64,000 bases of DNA, taken from Stomorhina lunata. Its lineage: Eukaryota; Arthropoda; Insecta; Diptera; Rhiniidae. The stretch is taken from positions 108,074,440-108,138,439 of the forward strand of contig OW121742.1 of the NCBI GenBank assembly GCA_933228675.1. Direction: 5' to 3'. Shown here piece after piece: positions 36,175 to 47,593 of this stretch (the first letter of the stretch is position 1; the number at the start of each line of letters is the position of its first letter). The notes under the pieces were generated by a model. The model was not told the DNA's origin, ran no database searches, and saw only the letters and a list, made by a program, of their open reading frames with translations. Position numbers and translations under genes: made by a program.

Positions 36175-37965
36175 ACCTTTACAAATAAGAAACTTTTGAA
36201 ACATTTTCTCATAAAATAAGAAATTGTTGAAAAATTTCCTTTAAAATAAAAATTTTTTGAAAATTTTCCTAAAAAAAAATTTGAAAAATTTCCTATAAAA
36301 ATAAGAAATTTAAAAAAAAATTCCTATACAAATAAGAAATTTTTGAAAAATTCCTATAAAACTAAGAAATTTTTGAAAAATTTCCTATAAAACTAAGAAA
36401 TTTTTAAAAATTTTTCAGTAAAAATTTCCTATAAAAATAAGAATTTTTTTATAAAAATAAAAAATTTCCTTTAAAAAAGGAATTTTTGAAAAATTTTCTA
36501 TAAAAATTTCCTATAAAATTAAGATTTTTTGAAAAATTTCCTATAAAAATAAGAAATTTCTGAAAAATGTCTTATGAAAAAAGAAAAAAGAAAAAAGAAA
36601 ATTTTTGAAAAAATTTCCTATAAAAATGAGAAATTTTTCAAAATAGAAAACTTTTGGTAAATTTCCTATAAAAATAAGAAATTTTGGAAACATTCCCTAT
36701 AAAAATAAAAATTTTTGAAAAATTTCCTATAAAAATAGGAAATTTTGGAAAAATTTCCTATAAAAATAGGAAATTTTTGAAAAGTTTCATATAAAAACAG
36801 AAAATTAAAAAAAAAATTTCCTATAAAATTAAGATTTTTTGAAAAATTTCCTATAAAAATAAGAAATTTCTGAAAAATTTCTTATGAAAAAAGAAAATCT
36901 TTGAAAAAATTTCATATAAATATTAGAAAATTTTCAAAATAGAAAATTTTTGGTAAATTTCAAATAAAAATAAGAAATTTTGGAAAAATTCCCTATAAAA
37001 ATAAAATTTTTGGAAAAATTTCCTATAAAAATAGGAAATTTTGGAAAAATTTCCTATAAAAATAGAAATTTTTTAAAAAATTTCCTATAAAAATAGGAAA
37101 TTTTTGAAAAATTTCATATAAAAAAAGAAAATTTAAAAAAAAAATTCCTATAAAATTAAGATTTTTTGAAAAATTTCCTATAAAAATAAGAAATTTCTGA
37201 AAAATTTCTTATGAAAAAAGAAAATTTTTGAAAAAATTTCCTATAAAAATGGGAAATTTTTCAAAATAGGAAAATTTTTGGAAAATTTCCTATAAAAATA
37301 AAAATTTTGGAAAAAAATTCCTATACAAATAGGAAATTTTGGAAAAATTTCCTACAAAAATATAAAATTTTTAAAAATTTTCCTATAAAAATAGGAAATT
37401 TTTAAAAAATTTCCTATAAAAATAGAAAACTTTTAAAAAATTTCACATAAAAAAATGAAATTTTTAAAAAAATTTCCTATAAAAATAGGAAATTTTTGAA
37501 AAATTTCCTATAATTTATAGGAAATTTTTGAAAAATTTCCTATAAAAATAGGAAATTTTTGAAAAATTTCCTATAAAAATATTAAATTTTTGAAAATTTT
37601 CCTATAAAAATAGGAAATTTTTGAAAAATTCCCTATAAAAGTAGGAAATAAAAATAAGAAATTTCTGAAAAATTTCTTATGAAAAAAGAAAATCTTTGAA
37701 AAAAATTCATATAAAAATGAGAAATTTTTCAAAATAGAAAATTTTTGGTAAATTTCCAATAAAAATAAGAAATTTTGGAAATATTCCCTATAAAAATAAA
37801 AATTTTGGAAAAATTTCCTATAAAAATAGGAAGTTTTGGAAAAATTTCCTATAAAAATAGAAAATTTTTTTAAAATTTCCTATAAAAATTGGAAATTTTT
37901 AAAAAATTTCCTATATATAAAAAAAATAAATTTTTAAAAAATAGGAAATTTTAAAAAAAATTTCT
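36175..37965 (+). repeat. 31-bp satellite array A8 (CCTATAAAAATA subfamily)
   Basis: About 58 diverged units with TTTCCTATAAAAATA, then AGAAATTTTTGAAAAA or GGAAATTTTTGAAAAA, period 31. Two overlapping dyads are visible: TTTCCTAT/ATAGGAAA around five A residues, and AAATTTTT/AAAAATTT around one G. Orientation is set by those odd centre bases. Blocks of several units are duplicated, for example TTATGAAAAAAGAAAA at 36569, 36883, 37208 and 37678. Confidence 0.92.
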
Positions 37966-39840
37966 ATAAAAAATTTTCTATTTTTATAAAATTTTTTTTA
38001 AAAATTTTCTATTTTTATAGGAAATTTTTCAAAAATTTCCTGTTTTTATAGGAAATTTTTCAAAAATTTCCTATTTTTATAGGAAATTTTTCAAAAATTT
38101 CCTATTTTTATATGTATATATGTTTTTCAAAAATTTCCTATTTTTATAGGAAATTTTTCAAAAATTTCCCTTTTTTATAGGAAATTTTTCAAAAATTTCC
38201 TATTTTTATAGGAAATTTTTCAAAAATTTCCTATTTTTATAGGAAATTTTTCAAAAATTTCCTATTTTTATAGGAAATTTTTCAAAAATTTCCTATTTTT
38301 ATAGGAAATTTTTCAAAAATTTCCTATTTTTATAGAAAATTTTTCAAAAATTTCCTGTTTTTATAGGAAATTTTTCAAAAATTTCCTATTTTTATAGGAA
38401 ATTTTTCAAAAATTTCCTATTTTTATATGTATATATGTTTTTCAAAAATTTCCTATTTTTATAGGAAATTTTTCAAAAATTTCCCTTTTTTATAGGAAAT
38501 TTTTCAAAAATTTCCTATTTTTATAGGAAATTTTTCAAAAATTTCCTATTTTTATAGGAAATTTTTCAAAAATTTCCTATTTTTATAGGAAATTTTTCAA
38601 AAATTTCCTATTTTTATAGGAAATTTTTCAAAAATTTCCTATTTTTATAGGAAATTTTTCAAAAATTTCCTATTTTTATAGGAAATTTTTCAAAAATTTC
38701 CTATTTTTTAGGAAATTTTTCAAAAATTTCCTATTTTTATAGGAAATTTTTCAAAAATTTCCTATTTTTATAGGAAATTTTTCAAAAATTTCCTATTTTT
38801 ATAGGAAATTTTTCAAAAATTTCCTATTTTTATAGGAAATTTTTCAAAAATTTCCTATTTTTATAGGAAATTTTTCAAAAATTTCCTATTTTTATAGGAA
38901 ATTTTTCAAAAATTTCCTATTTTTATAGGAAATTTTTCAAAAATTTCCTATTTTTATAGGAAATTTTTCAAAAATTTCCTATTTTTATAGGAAATTTTTC
39001 AAAAATTTCCTATTTTTATAGGAAATTTTTCAAAAATTTCCTATTTTTATAGGAAAATTTTCAAAAATTTCCTATTTTTTAGGAAATTTTTGAAAAATTT
39101 CCTATTTTTATAGGAAATTTTTCAAAAATTTCCTATTTTTATAGGAAATTTTTCAAAAATTTCCTATTTTTATAGGAAATTTTTCAAAAATTTCCTATTT
39201 TTATAGGAAATTTTTCAAAAATTTCCTATTTTTATAGGAAATTTTTCAAAAATTTCCTATTTTTATAGGAAATTTTTCAAAAATTTCCTATTTTCATAGG
39301 AAATTTTTCAAAAATTTCCTATTTTTATAGGAAATTTTTCAAAAATTTCCTATTTTTATAGGAAATTTTTCAAAAATTTCCTATTTTTATAGGAAATTTT
39401 TCAAAAATTTCCTATTTTTATAGGAAATTTTTCAAAAATTTCCTATTTTTATAGGAAATTTTTCAAAAATTTCCTATTTTTATAGGAAATTTTTCAAAAA
39501 TTTCCTATTTTTATAGGAAATTTTTCAAAAATTTCCTATTTTTATAGGAAATTTTTCAAAAATTTCCTATTTTTATAGGAAATTTTTCAAAAATTTCCTT
39601 TTTTTATAGGAAATTTTTCAAAAATTTTCTATATTTATAGGAAGTTTTTTAAAAATTTCCAATTTTTATAGGAATTTTTTTTTAAATTTTCTATTCTTAT
39701 AGGAAATTTTTTAAAAATTTGTTTTGTTTTTAGGAATTATTTGTAAAATTAATTATTTTTTTAGGAAGTTGTTCAAAAATTTCTTATTTTTGTAGGAAAT
39801 GTCTTAAAATTTTTTATTTTTATAGGAAATTTCCATATAA
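37966..39840 (-). repeat. 31-bp satellite array A9, inverted relative to A8
   Basis: About 60 units of TTTTTATAGGAAATTTTTC plus AAAAATTTCCTA (31 bp), the reverse complement of the A8 GGAAATT variant. It begins directly at the end of A8 with no spacer, making a head-to-head junction. Units are nearly identical from about 38150 to 39600, then degrade to the right. Confidence 0.95.
38000..38630. repeat. 315-bp tandem duplication inside A9
   Basis: Three rare variants repeat at the same distance: CCTGTTTTTATAGG (38041 and 38356), the TATATGTATATATG insertion (38111 and 38426), and TTCCCTTTTTTATAGG (38168 and 38483). All three spacings are 315 bp, so a block of ten units, lengthened by the odd insertion, was duplicated in one step. 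Confidence 0.9.
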
Positions 39841-40600
39841 ACCCCTTCCGCTATCATTCCGAATCCAGCCGTAGATTTCCATATTATCCTAAACATTCTA
39901 ATGAATATTATTAAGGACCTCTTCGTTTATTTTTCCATTCACTCATGCCTTCAATTTTTCCATTTTAATAGAGAAAAGAAAATAATTTAACAATAATATT
40001 TTCCTCCTTTTTCCCTTCCATCCTTAAGCCCTTCCTAGGAGACCCATCCAAAATCCCCCTCACATACACTCGACTTCTATGAAAGGACATTGAAAAGGGA
40101 TCGACCTTGAGGCAAAGCAACAAAAAATAAATAAATTACAACAACTCGAAAAAAATACACAACAAACAAATATAATTCAAATGAAAAAAGGATTTTTAGA
40201 AAAATGTTATTAAAAAGAAAACAATAAATAAATAAAATCTAACAAATGAAGAGGGAGGAATAGAGAAGCGCTTGAGTAGAAACTGAAGGGAATAACCAAT
40301 TGGAGAAGGTTTTGACAGGTTTTCTTGAATTTCATGTTTAAAAACATACAAATTGTTTAAAAAGTCTTTGAAAACATAGAAAATTATTTAAAATTTGCAA
40401 AAAGCATAGAAATTTATTGAACTTTCTGAAAATAGAGGATATAATTTAAATTTTTTCAAAACATAGAAAACTATACCAAATTATAAAAAAATCTTCAAAA
40501 ATTCTTATTCTAAACTTTTTTTTGAAAATATAGATAATTAAAAAATCTTTTTAAAACATAGAAAATAATCAAACATTTTTAAAATAGAGAATATTTTTTT
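39841..40600. other. Spacer between A9 and A10
   Basis: Single-copy DNA with pyrimidine-rich sequence near 40000-40060 (CCTCCTTTTTCCCTTCCATC) and A-rich sequence after. At 40330-40590 it contains AAAACATAGAAAATT-like degenerate copies that look like decayed satellite. No gene is recognised. Confidence 0.55.
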
Positions 40601-42260
40601 TTCAAAAATTTCCTATTTTTATAGGAAATTTTTCAAAAATTTCCTATTTTTATAGGAAATTTTTCAAAAATTTCCTATTTTTATAGGAAATTTTTCAAAA
40701 ATTTCCTATTTTTATAGGAAATTTTTCAAAAATTTCCTATTTTTATAGGAAATTTTTCAAAAATTTCCTATTTTTATAGGAAATTTTTCAAAAATTTCCT
40801 ATTTTTATAGGAAATTTTTCAAAAATTTCCTATTTTTATAGGAAATTTTTCAAAAATTTCCTATTTTTATAGGAAATTTTTCAAAAATTTCCTATTTTTA
40901 TAGGAAATTTTTCAAAAATTTCCTATTTTTATAGGAAATTTTTCAAAAATTTCCTATTTTTATAGGAAATTTTTCAAAAATTTCCTATTTTTATAGGAAA
41001 TTTTTCAAAAATTTCCTATTTTTATAGGAAATTTTTCAAAAATTTCCTATTTTTATAGGAAATTTTTCAAAAATTTCCTATTTTTATAGGAAATTTTTCA
41101 AAAATTTCCTATTTTTATAGGAAATTTTTCAAAAATTTCCTATTTTTATAGGAAATTTTTCAAAAATTTCCTATTTTTATAGGAAATTTTTCAAAAATTT
41201 CCTATTTTTATAGGAAATTTTTCAAAAATTTCCTATTTTTATAGGAAATTTTTCAAAAATTTCCTATTTTTATAGGAAATTTTTCAAAAATTTCCTATTT
41301 TTATAGGAAATTTTTCAAAAATTTCCTATTTTTATAGGAAATTTTTCAAAAATTTCCTATTTTTATAGGAAATTTTTCAAAAATTTCCTATTTTTATAGG
41401 AAATTTTTCAAAAATTTCCTATTTTTATAGGAAATTTTTCAAAAATTTCCTATTTTTATAGGAAATTTTTCAAAAATCTCCTATTTTTATAGGAAATTTT
41501 TCAAAAATTTCCTATTTTTATAGGAAATTTTTCAAAAATTTCCTATTTTTATAGGAAATTTTTCAAAAATTTCCTATTTTTATAGGAAATTTTTCAAAAA
41601 TTTCCTATTTTTATAGGAAATTTTTCAAAAATTTCCTATTTTTATAGGAAATTTTTCAAAAATTTCCTATTTTTATAGGAAATTTTTCAAAAATTTCCTA
41701 TTTTTATAGGAAATTTTTCAAAAATTTCCTATTTTTATAGGAAATTTTTCAAAAATTTCCTATTTTTATAGGAAATTTTTCAAAAATTTCCTATTTTTAT
41801 AGGAAATTTTTCATAAATTTCCAATTTTTATAGGAAATTTTTCAAAAATTTCCTATTTTTATAGGAAATTTTTCAAAAATTTCCTATTTTTATAGGAAAT
41901 TTTTCAAAAATTTCCTATTTTTATAGGAAATTTTTCAAAAATTTCCTATTTTTATAGGAAATTTTTCAAAAATTTCCTATTTTTATAGGAAATTTTTCAA
42001 AAATTTCCTATTTTTATAGGAAATTTTTCAAAAATTTCCTATTTTTATAGGAAATTTTTCAAAAATTTCCTATTTTTATAGGAAATTTTTCAAAAATTTC
42101 CTATTTTTATAGGAAATTTTTCAAAAATTTCCTATTTTTATAGGAAATTTTTCAAAAATTTTCGTATTTTTTATAGAAAATTTTTCAAAAATTTCCTATC
42201 TTTATAGGAAGTTTTTCAAAATTTCCTATTTGTATAGGAAATTTATCAAACATTTCCTGT
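40601..42260 (-). repeat. 31-bp satellite array A10, highly homogeneous
   Basis: About 53 units identical in sequence and orientation to A9, with very few substitutions between 40620 and 42150 (for example AATCTCC near 41477 and CATAAATTTCCAATT near 41813). The similarity to A9 across a 0.76-kb unrelated spacer suggests recent exchange or shared amplification. Edges degenerate quickly within about 100 bp on the right. Confidence 0.96.
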
Positions 42261-42750
42261 TACTCAAAAATGGACACTATCCCAACTTTAAGCTCTTTTG
42301 TTTTTAGGATCCAGGGACTTCCAAACATTCAACAACATTTGCAAATAATAAAATTATAATTATATCAAAATAGGTATTGGTTTTGGATACCGAGAGGTCT
42401 ATTTTCAATGTGTAGGTTCATTTAACGATCGCGTAAAACACATAAATATTTCGAAGAAAACAAAATTTGCCGAAAACTGCGCCGTTGTCTGTAAAAGAGT
42501 TTAGAAGAGACCGAGGCAGTTGACTTCGTGCCTCTCACAGGGATGTATCTTCAGCGATGAACCTAAAGGTACGAATGGGTAAGTGAAGAAATAAATCAGT
42601 CGAACTTAGGACACATTAGATCCATTGGAGAGATGTTGTCACAGTTTTGGGCTGACGGTGTCATTAGTTCATACGGAGATAGGACAACAAATCTGTGTCT
42701 ACTTCCTACTTATGGAAATGATACGATATTTGTCTCCTGTAATTTGAATA
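42261..42750. other. Unique segment before SINE-like head
   Basis: Lower-AT sequence (for example GAAAACTGCGCCGTTGTCTG near 42473) that could be an old mobile-element fragment. I recognise no domain on either strand and no tandem structure. Confidence 0.45.
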
Positions 42751-42832
42751 GAACCTCGGTGGTATAGCAGGTTAGCCATCCGCCTAGCATACCAAAGGTC
42801 CCAAGTTCGATCCCCGGTCAGACCTACTTGAA
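42751..42832 (+). mobile_element. tRNA-derived SINE-like head with A and B boxes
   Basis: This segment resembles the internal RNA polymerase III promoter of a tRNA. TGGTATAGCAGG at 42760-42771 fits the A box and AGTTCGATCCC at 42814-42824 fits the B box, about 42 bp apart. The middle (GCCTAGCATACC) resembles the anticodon arm of an alanine tRNA with an AGC anticodon. Acceptor and T stems do not pair well, so it is not a working tRNA gene; a tRNA-derived SINE or a decayed tRNA copy is the better reading. The 3' boundary is not resolved; an A-rich stretch follows at 42830-42850. Confidence 0.6.
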
Positions 42833-44753
42833 AAAAATAAATTTTTAAAAAAGCGGTGGTTCACCTCATAACTCCATGTGAGCTAACACGGCCAACCTTA
42901 ATTGATAGCTATCTAATTTCGTAGGTGCAATCTTAATGTTTTTGATTGTAGATATAAAAACGTATATAAGAACTACAGCCAAATGTTGACCGATTGTCAC
43001 AAAATTTTATAAAATAAATGTGATTTTCGGGGCAGGGTTATATGGGAGCTCTTACTAAATGTGAACCGATTTCGCCCATTTTCAGTACACAACTTTTATA
43101 ACATATCAAATTTTTTTTTATAAAGTTTTGTCTATCTAGCTCACGTAGTTGAGGAGCTATCGCGCTTTTATCTGACGGACAGACACCCCCTTTTCTTTTT
43201 GTATTTTTGTATTTCCGTAAGTTTTTTATATGGGAGCTATGGTCAAATGGTGACCGATTGTGGCAAAATTTTCCACACTGGCTGGCATTGACATAAGACT
43301 TACTTGTGCTAAATTTAGTAGTAATATCTGTTATAGTTTTAGATTTGTTGTGTATTTTAGGTGAAATTTAGGCTGTTTCCGTAAGTTTTTTGTATGGGAG
43401 CTATGGCTAAATGTGAACCGATTTTGATGAAATTTTATATGCTGCCTAGAGCTTATGTAAAACTTCTATATACCAAATTTTATCATCATAGCTAGTATAG
43501 TTTGTTATTTATTAGCAAATAAGCGATTAGCCTAGGCGAGGTAATACGGGAGCTATGGTCAAATGTTAACCGATTTTGCCCAATTTCAATACCAAACTTT
43601 TCTCAGAAATGAAGAATGTTTTAACTAAGTTTCAGTGTGCTAGCTCTCTCTGTTGAGAAATTTCCAAAGTCAAATATTTTTTGCTGATCGAAAAAAGTGC
43701 ATTTTTTTTCCCAAAAAGATGGTATCAATTCTTTACTTTTTACTAAGAAGCTTTTTATTAGAAGTTAATGTTTGATATGATATATTCCTATAGAATAGGA
43801 TTTTAGGATGATTTTAAACCAAAATTTAAGTCAGTGTAGCACTCCCTTTACGTACAGCATTGAACGAAATTTTTCAAAATTTTTAAAAAAATTTTTGTGT
43901 TTACAAACATATAACAAAAAAGTCAAGCCGATTTTGAAACTTTCTAAAATGTAGTTATTTAGCCCCATATATTCTCTTTAGATTTTAAAATTAAAAGGTA
44001 ACCCGAATTCATAAACGAATCCCGAAAATTGAATTTTATAAAAAACGGCAAATTTCCAAACAAGTATAATTATTGTATGAAAAAGTGACGCCTCAGGTCA
44101 AAAAATTAAAGTCACATGCAAAAATTTTGCAAATATTTATTTTCTTGTTTTTAACTTTTTCGCAGATTTTTTCCATTAGTGTTAAAGGGTCTTTTTTTAC
44201 GTCAAAAAAAAACTGAAAAGTCCCTAGAGATTTTAAAGTGAATCATACCACTATTTCGGGTACCTCCCATAGGATTGCTTTCATGTATAAATACTTGGCA
44301 GTCGCAAATTCATTTGTATTTACAAGAAGTCTTGCAAAAATATTGCTTAAAGTAGCGTTAAGTAGTGTACCAAATTTTATTGGAATCAGGCCATAGTTGA
44401 TCCTACCTTCCTATTGATTTTGGACTACATCTTATTACGTGTTCGGCTACCTCCAAACAGAATTGTCTTCAGGTATAGAGATGTTGGCTCTTTACAGCGA
44501 AATTTATTGAATTTACGAAAAATTAATTTGTATTCACCAAAAATCTAGCAAAACTACTAGGAGTCAAAATTTTGTTAGAATCCGCCCATATTTGACCATA
44601 GCTCCCACACAAGACTAACTCTGTAGAGCCACTCAAATATCACAAAAATCTCAAAAACGCTCGTATATCTAAAGATAATTAAAAGTTTTGCACATCTTCA
44701 GAAACATTAATCGATAAGCGAAATTTAGTGTCAAACGGTCCTTGTTCGACCCC
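42833..44753. repeat. Decayed dispersed repeat with GGGAGCTATGGTCAAAT boxes
   Basis: The phrase TA(T/C)GGGAGCT followed by a TCAAATGT-ACCGATT-type motif recurs at 43041, 43229, 43393 and 43545, and in inverse orientation near 44580-44610 (ATTTGACCATAGCTCCC). The same words occur inside the inverted-repeat element at 56.8-57.5 kb. This is therefore an old, internally repetitive, non-coding mobile-element remnant with diverged subunits of about 150-190 bp. No transposase reading frame was recognised. Boundaries are uncertain. Confidence 0.6.
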
Positions 44754-45956
44754 AGCTCCCATATCGGACCCGCTGCCGGACATAAATATACTTAAATCTC
44801 GAGAAAATTTTAAAGCGATAAGAAAATTAGTCTATGACATGTCTCTAAGAATTAAGAATAACCTCTAAATTATTGAAGGTGAAGGTTATTTAATAGTCCG
44901 TTAGACCGACTTTCTTACTAGTTTTTGAAAAGTCCGGTAGACCGACTTTTTTTACAAGTATTGATCTGTCCATCATATTGAGCTCCCATTACGAACCCGC
45001 TGCCGGAAATGACATAAATATACTTAAATCTCGAGATAATGTTAAAGCGATAAGAAAATTAGTCGATGACATGTCTCTAAGAATTAAGAATAACCTCTAA
45101 ATTATTTGACAATTGGTCCTGATGGTGAAGTTTATTTAATAGTCGGGTAGACCGACTTTCTTACTAGTTTTTGAATAGTCCGGTAGGCCGATTTTTTTTT
45201 TACTAGTTTTGATCTGTCCATCATATTAAGCTCCCATATCGGACCCGCTGCCGGAAATGACATAAATATACTTAAATCTCGAGAAAATGTTAAAGCGATA
45301 AGAAAATTAGTCGATGACATGTCTCTAAGAATTAAGAATGACCTCTAAATTATTTGACAATTGGTCTTGATGGTGAAGGTTATTAAATAGACCGTTAGAC
45401 CGACTTTCTTACTAGTTTTTGAATAGTCCGGAAGACCGAATTTTTTTTACTAGTTTTGATCTGTCCATCATATTAAGCTCCCATATCGGACCCGATGCCG
45501 GAAATGACATAAATAAACTTAAATCTCGAGAAAATGTTAAAGCGATAAGAAAATTAGTCGATGACATGTCTCTAAGAATTAAGAATAACCTTTAAATTAT
45601 TTGACAATTGGTCCTGATGGTGAAGTTTATTTAATAGTCCGTTAGACCGAATTTCTTACTAGTTTAAGAATAGTCCGGTAAACCGATTTTTTTTACAAGT
45701 ATTGATCTGTCCATCATATTGAGCTCCCATATCGGACCCTTTGCCGGAAATGACATAAATATACTTAAATCTCGAGATAATGTTAAAGCGATAAGAAAAT
45801 TAGTCGATGACATGTCTCTAAGAATTAAGAATAACCTCTAAATTATTTGACAATCGGTCTTGATGATGGATGAAGGACCGACTTTCTTACTAGTTTTTGA
45901 ATAGTCCGGTAGACCGACTTTTTTTTACAAGTTTTGATCTGTCCATCATATTGAGC
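44754..45956 (+). repeat. 247-bp tandem repeat, five copies
   Basis: Copies start with AGCTCCCAT at 44754, 44981, 45229, 45476 and 45722. Spacings are 227, 248, 247 and 246 bp; the first copy lacks about 20 bp around TTGACAATTGGTC. Each holds CATAAATATACTTAAATCTC, CGATGACATGTCTCTAAG and GTCCGGTAGACCGA-type words. Divergence is only a few percent by eye, so amplification is relatively recent. The array seems to have grown from the end of the decayed repeat to its left. The minus-strand frame at 45132-45320 is incidental. Confidence 0.93.
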
Positions 45957-46260
45957 CTCAAATTCAGTTTCGGTTCGAGTAAAACTGAAAGGTATTCGAC
46001 AAAGTCCGACTACACAATAATGGGCTTCACTAGTCGGACTTTGTAGCTCCTGGTAAATTAAACTAATTCACTCGCAAGGCCACTATAGCCCTCCTATTTC
46101 ACTTTATTGAGCCTGAAACTTAATTTCGAATCCAGTAAAACTGAAAGGCAAAGTCCGACTACACGACAATGGGCTTTACCTGACGGATTTTGTACTTCCT
46201 GGTAAATAAAACCAATGCACTCGCAAGGCCGCTTTAGCCCCCCTAAATTGCTTTAGCGAA
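45951..46260 (+). repeat. Pair of 156-bp direct repeats
   Basis: TTGAGCCT starts at 45951 and 46107. Both copies continue through AAAACTGAAAGG, CAAAGTCCGACTACAC, ATGGGCTT, CCTGGTAAAT and CACTCGCAAGGCC. The second copy has small deletions and more substitutions. GC content is higher than in the surroundings, as in old mobile-element ends. Confidence 0.88.
45999..46044. other. Perfect 14-bp-stem hairpin
   Basis: ACAAAGTCCGACTA at 45999-46012 is exactly complementary to TAGTCGGACTTTGT at 46031-46044, with an 18-base loop. The equivalent stem in the second 156-bp copy is broken by mutations, so the hairpin could be the relic of an element terminus rather than a maintained structure. Confidence 0.8.
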
Positions 46261-47212
46261 AAGGGCAGCAGATTAAAATCATCCAATTAAAAATTGGCAA
46301 TTATTTGGAATTTTATTTTTTTCTTCTCGAATTTTAATTTTCAAACCTTAAGAATAACACAGGGCAACAGCAAAAATATGCTCGAGTAACCACTATAGAC
46401 ATTTGATGTATCATGGCTACCTTAGTACAAAAATGGTCAAATTTTTAAATTCTATGGATAGGTTTTTTTTACAAAATTTTTTGTGTAAAATTGCAATTTT
46501 TTTTAGACACTTTTTCACATAATTAATGATAACTCAGAAACTAATAATCGGATATTATTCAAATAAAATCAGAAAAATTAAGATTTACATAGCCTTTGAT
46601 TCGTCTATATATTGCGTTTCAATCGGATCAATTTTATCAGAGTTATAATAAAAAATTTAAGAAAAAAATATATTTTTTATGTAAAAATGCCAAAAATTTT
46701 TGTTTTAAAAAAATCATGAAAAATAGAAAACGGCAAAAAATGTTCAGATTCATTATTCTGTCGCAAGTCCACAAATAATAGCAACAAAATGAGATATCGA
46801 CCATCAAAATCGATTGATATTTTCGAATTTATTCACAATTAAGTGAATTCACTCATTTTCATAAAATTTTATATTTTTGCTCGATATGCGTATACAGGGT
46901 TTTTTCAAATGTGTGAAAAAAATAGATTTTAGAATTTCAAGGAGTGCCGGTCGGATTATTGGGAGGAACTTTCACCCACAAAATTTTAGCCAAATTGGAC
47001 AACGCTAACACGTGTCGCCCAGGTCCTAAAGCTGACAAATCAAGTTTATATCGGAAAAATTTTATAATTTTTAAGTTTTTGCAAAATTAACGCTATTTAT
47101 TCCCCCTTTTGCAAAAAAAGTGGATCCTGGTCCTTAGGGCAAACACAATGAGCTACATATCTTTAAAATCGGTTAAACAGTTTTCGAGTTACTACAATTT
47201 GCACTGGCCATT

Positions 47213-47248
47213 ATTTATTCCCCCTTTTTTGCAAAAGGGGGAATAAAT
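47213..47248. other. Perfect 16-bp palindrome at loop edge of fold-back
   Basis: ATTTATTCCCCCTTTT (47213-47228) and AAAAGGGGGAATAAAT (47233-47248) pair perfectly around TTGC. The left half repeats a third time at 47093-47110, so the loop edge contains a small inversion or duplication. Confidence 0.9.
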
Positions 47249-47593
47249 GGCTTTAATTTTGCAAAAACTGAAAATTTGTCAATTTTTTTCGATTTAAACG
47301 CTATTTTTCAGATTTGGGGCCTATGCGCTACGTCTTAACGTTGTCCAATTCGACTAAAATTTTGTGGGTGGAAGTTTCTCACCAAATCTCACAATAATCC
47401 GACATGCACCCCTTGAAATTGGAAAATTTATTTTTTTTCATACATTTGAAAATGAGCGAATTCACTAAATTGTGAATAAATTCGAAAAAAATCAATCGAT
47501 TTTTATGGTCGATATCTTATTTTGTTGCTATTATATGTCGCTATGCGATAAAATAATAAATCTGGAAGTTTATTGCCGATTTCGATTTTTCAT

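Noticed and set aside
19399..42260. CRISPR-like regular repeats of 31 bp
   Set aside because: The units are directly adjacent with no unique spacers, the DNA is eukaryotic in character and there are no cas genes. These are satellites.
42751..42832. Functional tRNA-Ala gene
   Set aside because: A and B boxes fit, but acceptor and T stems do not pair and no clear T-run terminator directly follows. Kept as a SINE-like head instead.
45132..45320. 62-codon frame within the 247-bp array
   Set aside because: It is restricted to one copy and interrupted in the equivalent positions of other copies.
44754..45956. Relation of the 247-bp unit to two 123-bp satellite units
   Set aside because: The length is close to twice 123, but apart from a CTCGAG hexamer no sequence is shared.
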